Assembly: GCA_030623665.1 (NCBI GenBank)
Contig: JAUXLO010000033.1
Coordinates: forward strand, 1-11,209
DNA: 11,209 nt
Direction of reading: 5' to 3'
From: Planctomycetota bacterium
GTDB lineage: Bacteria > Planctomycetota > Brocadiia > Brocadiales > Bathyanammoxibiaceae
Numbering within the stretch: position 1 is the first letter of the stretch; the number at the start of each line of letters is the position of its first letter. Under the pieces are notes generated by a model. The model saw only the letters and a list, made by a program, of their open reading frames with translations. It searched no databases and was not told the DNA's origin. Below are positions 6,176 through 11,209 of the stretch, one piece after another. The translations under genes and the position numbers were made by a program.

Positions 6176-7624
6176 TTATACAGTCAGCTTAACGGGGTCT
6201 TCTATGAGGTGCTTGTGCCTCTTGAGGGCAGGCGTCACCATCTCTTTAAGAAAATCATTTACCTGCTCAGGAGCCCGCCCGATGAATTTTTTTGGTTCAA
6301 GCATCTGGTAGAGATGTTTTTTGTCAATGACGGTGGAGAATTCAGGGTCAGTGGCTATTCTGTCCAGGAGGTCATTGTCCCCACCCCCCTCTTTTATAAG
6401 TCGGGTGGATTCCATTGAGTGTACCCTTATGCGCTCGTGGAGTGCCTGCCGGTCGCCACCACCCTTGACGGCCTCCATTAGTATGCGTTCGGTGGCCATA
6501 AATGGCAGTTCGTCCCTTACTCGCCGCCCTATTATCTTTGGGTTGACCTTCAGCCCTGCAGCGACGTTGTGTGCGAGGTTGAGAAGACCTTCGGTGGCCA
6601 TGAACGCCTGGGGTATTGAGATGCGGCGGTTTGCAGAGTCGTCCAGCGTCCTCTCGAACCACTGCCCTGCGGCGGTGAAGGCGGGGTTTAGGCTGCCGCA
6701 TATAACGAGCCGTGCCAGCGATGCTATCCGTTCGGAGAGTACGGGGTTTCTCTTGTACGGCATGGCGGAAGAGCCGACCTGCTCTGCCTCAAAGGGCTCT
6801 TCCGCCTCACGCAGATTCTGCAGCAGCCGGATGTCGTTGGAGAACTTGTGTGCGGACTGTGCGATCCCGCTCAGGAGGGTCAGTATCTGGCTATCGATCT
6901 TTCTGGAATAGGTCTGGCCGGTTACGGGATACGAGGCACTGAAGCCCATCTTCTTTGTTACCAGTTCCTCAAGTTTTTTTACCTCCGTGGAATCACCGTC
7001 CATAAGGGCCATAAAGCTGTCCTGCGTGCCGGTTGCGCCTTTTACACCCCTGAATCTTAGGGTATTGACCCTGTATTCCAGGTCCTCAAGGTCCAGCAAA
7101 AAATCCTGTAGCCAGAGGCAGACCCGCTTGCCGACGGTGGTGAGCTGGGAGGGCTGGTAGTGGGTAAAGGCCACGGTCACAAGGTCCCTGTGCATGCGGG
7201 CCTGTTTGGATAGTGCGTCAATGACACCTATCAGTCTTTGCCGTATTATATCAAGCCCGCTGCGCATGATTATTAGATCTGTATTGTCAAGTACGTAGGC
7301 GCTGGTAGCGCCCAGGTGCATGATGGGCCTTGCAGCGGGACATTGGTCCCCAAAGGCCCTCAGGTGGGCCATTACATCGTGTTTTATCCTGGACTCCACC
7401 CTGCGTACCTCATCGTAGGGTATGTCATCCTGGTGTGTCTTCATCTCGTCTATCTGGGCCTTGGTTATGTTCTTGAGCCCGAGTTCCTTCTCTGCCTCTG
7501 CCAGGGCAATCCATAGCCTGCGCCAGGTGGTGTGGCGGTTTTTGTCCGAGAAAAGCCGGGCCATCCCCGGACTTGCGTATCTGTCTACCAGCGGATTCTG
7601 GTATGTGTCGTGCCTTTCTGACAA
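6176..7624 (-). CDS. purB: adenylosuccinate lyase, animal-like type
   Basis: PurB releases fumarate twice in purine synthesis: from SAICAR, and from adenylosuccinate to give AMP. The 482-residue protein has the signature GSSAMPYKRNP (284-294), whose flexible loop carries the catalytic serine. It also has KHDVMAH (81-87) and THYQP (154-158), with catalytic histidines. The sequence runs close to human ADSL along its length: RYASP near the start, HLGATSAYVLDNTDLI, LTTVGKR, RFRGVKGATGTQ, QWFERTLDDSANRR, ELPFMATE and EGGGDNDL. It is unlike the shorter enzyme of Bacillus or the E. coli type. The start is TTG at 7624, supported by AGGAG 9 nt upstream. It lies 40 nt after pyrE and 6 nt before thiE, so the three probably form an operon. 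Confidence 0.97.
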   Translation of the reverse strand: MSERHDTYQNPLVDRYASPGMARLFSDKNRHTTWRRLWIALAEAEKELGLKNITKAQIDEMKTHQDDIPYDEVRRVESRIKHDVMAHLRAFGDQCPAARPIMHLGATSAYVLDNTDLIIMRSGLDIIRQRLIGVIDALSKQARMHRDLVTVAFTHYQPSQLTTVGKRVCLWLQDFLLDLEDLEYRVNTLRFRGVKGATGTQDSFMALMDGDSTEVKKLEELVTKKMGFSASYPVTGQTYSRKIDSQILTLLSGIAQSAHKFSNDIRLLQNLREAEEPFEAEQVGSSAMPYKRNPVLSERIASLARLVICGSLNPAFTAAGQWFERTLDDSANRRISIPQAFMATEGLLNLAHNVAAGLKVNPKIIGRRVRDELPFMATERILMEAVKGGGDRQALHERIRVHSMESTRLIKEGGGDNDLLDRIATDPEFSTVIDKKHLYQMLEPKKFIGRAPEQVNDFLKEMVTPALKRHKHLIEDPVKLTV

Positions 7625-7633
7625 GGGATTTTG

Positions 7634-7638
7634 CTCCT
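7634..7638 (-). promoter_or_regulatory. RBS fixing the TTG start of purB
   Basis: AGGAG on the minus strand lies 9 nt before the TTG at 7624. It is the best ribosome site in the gap, and the start keeps the N-terminal segment before RYASP. Confidence 0.75.
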
Positions 7639-7664
7639 ATCTAATCCTGTGTTTTGCCCTGCTT

Positions 7665-8204
7665 TTACTTCTGCGCTATAAGGGCGCTCCTGGTGAAGAG
7701 GGCGTCGAAGACCAGGTCCTTGGATTTGATGTTCTCCCTGCCGCCCTCTTCCCTGTCTATTACGCAGAGGACTTTATTTACTACTGCACCGGCCGAGCGA
7801 AGGATGCCGACCCCGTTGGCAGACTGCCCTCCTGTTGTGATTACGTCCTCTATCAACAAGACCTCGTCGCCCTTGGACAGATGCCCCTCTATCTGGCGTG
7901 TGATGCCGTGTCCCTTGGCCGTCTTTCTTATGATTACAAACGGGAGTCCCGTCTTTACGGATAGCGCGGTGGCCAGGGGTATTCCGCCTACTTCCATCCC
8001 CGCGAGTCTTTTTGTGTCAGGAGGGATCATCCCGGCCAGATAATCGGTTATGGCATTTAGGAGCCCTGGTTGGGTCTCAAAGGCGTATTTATCGAAGATG
8101 TAATCGCTCTTCTTGCCGGAGCTCAGGATGAACTCACCCCTCTTGTAGGCGACTTCCATTATCTTTTTGCCCAGTTCTTCCTTTGTCGATGGCGACGCTG
8201 TCAC
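7665..8204 (-). CDS. pyrE: orotate phosphoribosyltransferase
   Basis: PyrE transfers PRPP onto orotate to make OMP, the fifth step of pyrimidine synthesis, as a cytoplasmic dimer. The 179-residue product is within the normal range. Visible motifs are LSSGKKSDYIFD (27-38, orotate-binding side), EVGGIPLA (71-78), the mobile catalytic loop IIRKTAKGHGITRQIEG (91-107) with its Lys and His, and the PRPP motif VLLIEDVITTGGQS (115-128). The start is GTG at 8204, with GAGGTG 8 nt upstream. It follows a 120-nt AT-rich gap after the aminotransferase gene, so pyrE may begin a new transcription unit leading into purB, thiE and the VIT gene. The stop is 40 nt from purB. Related PRTases such as xanthine PRTase are less likely given the orotate-type loops. 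Confidence 0.95.
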   Translation of the reverse strand: MTASPSTKEELGKKIMEVAYKRGEFILSSGKKSDYIFDKYAFETQPGLLNAITDYLAGMIPPDTKRLAGMEVGGIPLATALSVKTGLPFVIIRKTAKGHGITRQIEGHLSKGDEVLLIEDVITTGGQSANGVGILRSAGAVVNKVLCVIDREEGGRENIKSKDLVFDALFTRSALIAQK

Positions 8205-8324
8205 TGACGTGGCACCTCAGGCCCTGGAACGCCGGAATTTGGAAATCATCAGGGTATCAGTACAAAAGATACAAACTATTTTATCATTTTTATCTATTTA
8301 TTAGTAGTACATTTATGGTATCTG
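8205..8324 (-). other. AT-rich gap before pyrE
   Basis: These 120 nt separate the aminotransferase stop from pyrE and are clearly more AT-rich than the genes around them, especially 8262-8320. TAAAAT-like boxes and a short inverted repeat (GTATC/GATAC, 8253-8271) are present on either strand. A promoter for pyrE is likely here, but no -35/-10 pair stands out. Confidence 0.35.
8213..8218 (-). promoter_or_regulatory. RBS fixing the GTG start of pyrE
   Basis: GAGGTG on the minus strand lies 8 nt before the GTG at 8204, a good spacing. No comparable site precedes later in-frame starts. Confidence 0.65.
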
Positions 8325-9527
8325 CTACTGCTGGGTGGACTGTTCTGTTTTATCAAAAAAGTTTTTCATTCGGTCAAGGGCCCTTTTAATCTCCTCCAAA
8401 CCGGCGCCGCCGAAGGATATCCTCAGGTGTCCCTCACCGTAGCGGCCAAAGCCTGAGCCGGGAATTAGCAATACATGCGCCTCACGAAGGATCTGAGATG
8501 CAAACTCAAAGGATGGTATCCGGGTCTTGTATTTGGCAAAGGCAAACAGTCCGCCCATCGGCTCTCTCCAACCAAGCGCCGGGATGTGGTCAACGGCTGC
8601 CCTCAAATAATCAACCCTCCTCTCAAGCTCTGCGGTGAAATCCTTATGGAACTCCTGTGGCGCCCTCATGACGCTCAGTGCAAAGGCCTGTGAGATGACA
8701 GGGGCACAGATTATCATGGTGTCGTGCACCTTGAGTAGCTCGTCTATAAGGGACTTGTCTGCAGCGAGGTAGCCTACACGCATCCCCGCCATGGCGTATG
8801 ACTTTGAAAAGCTTCCAAACGTGATTACGCGGTCCTTTATCCCGAGGATGGAGCCTATACTGAAGTGTCTGTTTTCACCAAACACATACGTCTCGTAGGC
8901 CTCGTCACTCAGGACGTAGATGGATTTCTCCAGCGCGATAGCCGCCACGTTCCTGATGTCCTCTTCTGCATAAACGGCTCCTGTCGGGTTGTTCGGCGAT
9001 ACCAGGACGATTGCCTTGGTCTTTGGCGACAGATTCTTGGCAATCTCATCAGGGTCAAGATGGTAGCCTCCTCTATCTTCTTTCATGGGCACCTCCACAG
9101 GCACTGCGCCCACCAGCCTGACCGCCATCTCCTGGTTGAAGTAATATGGTGCAGGCAGGATGACCTCATCTCCCGGGTCGAGTATGGCCAAAAGTGCCTC
9201 CATAAAGCCCTGGTTGCTGCCGGCAGTTACCAGCAGCTCGCTATCGGGGTCTATTTCTATATTATTGAAGGTCTTTAGTTTTCTGGCTATCTCGCAGCGT
9301 AGTTCCTCCAGCCCCCTATCACCGCTGTATGTGCTGATTAACGTTGAGGTCTCTGTGGCCGATGCGATGGCCTCTGTGACCACCTCCCTGGGGAGGTGGA
9401 GGTTGCTTACTCCCTGGCCAAGGTCTATTACCTCAATGCCTTTTTGCCTGAGCTCTTTGGCTTGAGAGACCATGGCATCGATGATGGGAGGGGCCACGTT
9501 CTTAACGTTTTCTGAGACTCTTAACAT
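8325..9527 (-). CDS. class I/II PLP-dependent aminotransferase
   Basis: This 400-residue fold-type I aminotransferase moves an amino group between an amino acid and a 2-oxo acid in the cytoplasm. Visible landmarks are DLGQGV (35-40), YSGDRGLEELR (67-77), the PLP-stacking region with PYYFNQ (127-132), VSPNNPTGAVY (176-186) with N180, SDEAYE (207-212) with D208, the SFSKSYAMAGMRVGYL box (239-254) with Lys242 as the Schiff-base residue, and HLRISF (367-372) with Arg369 for the substrate carboxylate. The N-terminal substrate segment reads GQGVSNLHLP rather than the common GQGxPDF, so specificity (aspartate, aromatic or other) is not assigned. ATG at 9527 has no clear ribosome site, but no other start lies nearby in frame. 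It lies 53 nt after the acyltransferase gene and 120 nt before pyrE. Confidence 0.95.
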   Translation of the reverse strand: MLRVSENVKNVAPPIIDAMVSQAKELRQKGIEVIDLGQGVSNLHLPREVVTEAIASATETSTLISTYSGDRGLEELRCEIARKLKTFNNIEIDPDSELLVTAGSNQGFMEALLAILDPGDEVILPAPYYFNQEMAVRLVGAVPVEVPMKEDRGGYHLDPDEIAKNLSPKTKAIVLVSPNNPTGAVYAEEDIRNVAAIALEKSIYVLSDEAYETYVFGENRHFSIGSILGIKDRVITFGSFSKSYAMAGMRVGYLAADKSLIDELLKVHDTMIICAPVISQAFALSVMRAPQEFHKDFTAELERRVDYLRAAVDHIPALGWREPMGGLFAFAKYKTRIPSFEFASQILREAHVLLIPGSGFGRYGEGHLRISFGGAGLEEIKRALDRMKNFFDKTEQSTQQ

Positions 9528-9580
9528 GGACGGCCAATTGGTCTTCTGTTGCGGGATTTCATAGAGTTTCCGTAAGGTCC

Positions 9581-10584
9581 TTAAAATTCATGCAGTGGAA
9601 AGACTTTTCGCAGGTTATGTATGAAGAGGACACCAGGTACGGCAAGAGATGCCATTGTTAGGCCCCATTTTAGAATGATTAGGTCTTTCCTCTTTTTATA
9701 ATCCCTGACGGATCCTGATAGCAGACGATGCAGGCGGATGCTCAAGAGATACACACAGGATTGTATCAGAAAATATGCCAACATAAAACCATTTATGGTA
9801 CCGGAAGGCAGGCTTATTGTGTATTCATGGAAAAGTCCGCTTGCGGCAAAGGTGACAAGGACGCCCGCATATAACCGTTTAAGGCCCGTCACTTGATGAA
9901 ACACATTGTCCATTAACCATTCTTGCATGGGCCTGTTCCACCTCCTCCAGAATTCGCCGGGAGACAGGGCGAATAACGGGGCATCGAAGAATTCAGACAC
10001 CTCATAACCCACGGTGCGGTATATGTTCATAATCGCGCTTGCGGTAAAGATCAAAAACAGGTAATACTCAAGCCCTAGTGTTGCGTAGTCAACAATCGGC
10101 GAGACCTTCCACCACTCTAGGTCCCGGTTAAGGGCTAGGAGTGCTCCCCCTAGTGCACCATATAAGAGGCCTGCCAGGATTGTTCTGAGCATGGCCGGAG
10201 TGGATAAGCTGCAGCTTCCCCTTGGCAGGCATTTGGTTACGTTTGTAGTGTACAGGTGGTTGAAGGAGTGGAAGAACTTCCAGAAATCTTTGTGGTGTTC
10301 GGGAAGGGAGTTGTATCTGTTGTGGTAGTCGACGAGCTTTAGGATGTGGAGCCCGGTGTAGCTTAAGAGGAGGAAGTTTATTATGGGGTGTGTTTGGAGG
10401 AAGATTAGGGGTATGAGGCCGAGGAGTAGTATAGAGCCCCAGAAAAGGAATTTTTTTTTAGGCCAGAGGTCTTGTGGGCATGATTGCTCTTAGAGATTAT
10501 CAGGTAGCCAAGGACCCTGAATGAGACGTTCAGGGTCAGTATGAGGATTATTAAGGACCACCTTATCTCTGTATCTGTGTGCAA
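9581..10584 (-). CDS. MBOAT / wax-synthase-like acyltransferase, frameshifted at A9
   Basis: Two overlapping frames together encode one membrane-bound O-acyltransferase of about 334 residues. Frame one starts at TTG 10584 (GAGAG 10 nt upstream, 30 nt after groEL), encodes a first hydrophobic segment, and unshifted stops at 10405 after 59 residues. A -1 shift in the A9 run (10451-10459) joins it to the second frame, which runs to 9581. The second frame has no normal start codon until the ATG at 10192, so without the shift only a 203-residue fragment would be made. Numbered on the joined protein, FWRRWN (212-217) and SGLFHEY with His253 match the wax-synthase-like MBOAT pattern, and several membrane helices flank them. 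The likely reaction is transfer of a fatty acyl group to an alcohol or glycerolipid; the substrate is unknown. The shift may be a sequencing error, a real mutation or programmed. Confidence 0.78.
10451..10459 (-). other. A9 run with slippery heptamer A_AAA_AAA
   Basis: Nine consecutive As on the minus strand sit where the acyltransferase frames meet. In the first frame the codons read CTA AAA AAA AAT, so the canonical -1 heptamer A_AAA_AAA is in the correct phase. Slipping back one base, or a transcript with ten As, gives Leu-Lys-Lys-Lys-Phe and continues in the second frame. A possible weak downstream pairing (GGGG..TAT with ATA-CCCC, about 10408-10441) is not convincing. Confidence 0.6.
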
Positions 10585-10594
10585 TTGGTAGTCA

Positions 10595-10599
10595 CTCTC
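10595..10599 (-). promoter_or_regulatory. possible RBS for the acyltransferase TTG start
   Basis: GAGAG on the minus strand lies 10 nt before the TTG at 10584, between the groEL stop and the acyltransferase. It is the only start-like signal for the first frame; a different start cannot be excluded. Confidence 0.4.
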
Positions 10600-10614
10600 G
10601 TTGGGAGGCTGTTA

Positions 10615-11209
10615 TTACATGGGCATCCCGCCCATGCCCCCCATACCGCCCATACCGGGCATGCCACCGCCCATACCGGGCATGCCACCGCCCATACCGG
10701 GCATGCCACCACCCATACCGGGCATGCCACCACCCATACCGGGCATGCCCCCGGGCATAGGTGCGGCGGGCTTCTCCTCCGGTATCTCACCAACCAGTGC
10801 ATCTGTAGTGAGCAGGAGCGCTGCAATGCTGGCCCCATTTTGCAGGGCGGTTCGCACCACCTTGGTGGGGTCTATTATGCCACTCTTTACCATGTCGGTG
10901 TATTTGCCCTGAGCTACGTCAAAGCCCTGGTTCCCCTTGGTCTCTTTAACCTTGTACAGTACCACCTCGCCGTCAAACCCGGCGTTTGATGCAAGTTGTT
11001 TTATGGGCACCTCAAGCGCTCTCTTAACGATGTCCCGGCCTGTCCCCTCGTCGCCGGTCAGTTCCAGTGCATCCAGGGTCTTTGCCGCACTGAGGAGCGC
11101 TACGCCACCTCCCGGCAGTATCCCTTCCTCCTGGGCTGCCTTGGTGGCCTGTATAGCGTCTTCCATTCGTGCCTTCTTTTCATTCATCTCTGCCTCAGTG
11201 GCAGCCCCA
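10615..11209 (-). CDS. groEL: chaperonin GroEL, C-terminal 197 residues
   Basis: This is the C-terminal part of the 60-kDa ring chaperonin, which folds proteins with GroES in the cytoplasm. The 5' part lies beyond the right edge. The visible sequence starts at [18 protein letters not shown], which matches E. coli GroEL from about residue 383 onward. It includes the ATP-site GGGVALL and [17 protein letters not shown], with the conserved Asp of the equatorial domain. The tail is unusual: after [11 protein letters not shown] it carries five near-identical GGMPGMG heptads and then [11 protein letters not shown], clearly longer than the usual GGM tail. The gene ends in two adjacent stops (TAA TAA). 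The acyltransferase frame starts 30 nt later, so readthrough from the strong groEL promoter may express it (inference). Confidence 0.98.
   Translation of the reverse strand, partial: GAATEAEMNEKKARMEDAIQATKAAQEEGILPGGGVALLSAAKTLDALELTGDEGTGRDIVKRALEVPIKQLASNAGFDGEVVLYKVKETKGNQGFDVAQGKYTDMVKSGIIDPTKVVRTALQNGASIAALLLTTDALVGEIPEEKPAAPMPGGMPGMGGGMPGMGGGMPGMGGGMPGMGGGMPGMGGMGGMGGMPM
10649..10753 (-). repeat. five 21-bp tandem repeats in the groEL tail
   Basis: Five head-to-tail 21-bp units (plus-strand cccataccgggcatgccacc with g or a) begin at 10649, 10670, 10691, 10712 and 10733. Units 1-2 are identical and units 3-4 are identical, differing from 1-2 at one base. Unit 5 differs at the end. Each encodes seven residues of the Gly/Met/Pro tail. 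Confidence 0.95.

Noticed and set aside
6321..6911. Plus-strand frame of 196 codons within purB.
   Set aside because: It is the antisense shadow of a strongly conserved enzyme; Ser/Arg-rich with no domain features.
7422..7964. Plus-strand frame of 180 codons over the purB/pyrE junction.
   Set aside because: It runs antisense to two well-supported genes, has no ribosome site and shows no recognisable motif.
9534..9541. Perfect palindrome CCAATTGG just upstream of the aminotransferase start.
   Set aside because: At eight bases it is too short to be called an operator; there is no second site and no regulator nearby.

Overview
All eleven genes in this window lie on the minus strand, so transcription runs from high to low coordinates. 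The content suggests a Gram-negative-type bacterium. It has a lipid-anchored OmpA/MotB-domain protein, a system II (ResB) cytochrome c maturation factor, and a secreted repeat protein. The adenylosuccinate lyase is of the animal-like type. My best guess is a planctomycete, possibly from the anammox (Brocadiales) group. This rests on gene style only: no marker gene is present and the guess is not certain.

Layout in the direction of transcription. (1) 10615-11209: 3' end of groEL, with an unusually long Gly/Met/Pro tail made of 21-bp tandem repeats. (2) 9581-10584: a wax-synthase-like MBOAT acyltransferase, readable only if one -1 shift is allowed at an A9 run that contains a canonical A_AAA_AAA slippery heptamer. 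(3) 8325-9527: a class I/II PLP aminotransferase. (4) A group of metabolic genes follows: pyrE (7665-8204), purB (6176-7624) and thiE (5537-6169), then a VIT/CCC1-family iron or manganese transporter (4785-5519) and hisI (4297-4695). Several of these gaps are only 6-40 nt. (5) 2875-4281: a secreted protein of seven blade-like repeats, probably a seven-bladed beta-propeller, 15 nt after hisI. (6) 2403-2874: a non-coding gap with a G/C-rich inverted repeat and a G-quadruplex-type run. (7) 1749-2402: an OmpA/MotB-domain lipoprotein. (8) 1-1663: ResB, cut by the left edge of the window, with a periplasmic domain built from three related modules.

The genes do not form one obvious pathway. The middle block is nucleotide (pyrE, purB), histidine (hisI) and thiamine (thiE) biosynthesis, which are linked through PRPP and purine metabolism. 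The two ends deal with protein folding and with the cell envelope and cytochromes. I see no CRISPR array, transposase, tRNA, rRNA, defence system or phage gene, and no credible gene on the plus strand. The observations most worth following up are the acyltransferase frameshift, the three-module ResB, and the repeat-built groEL tail and propeller genes.
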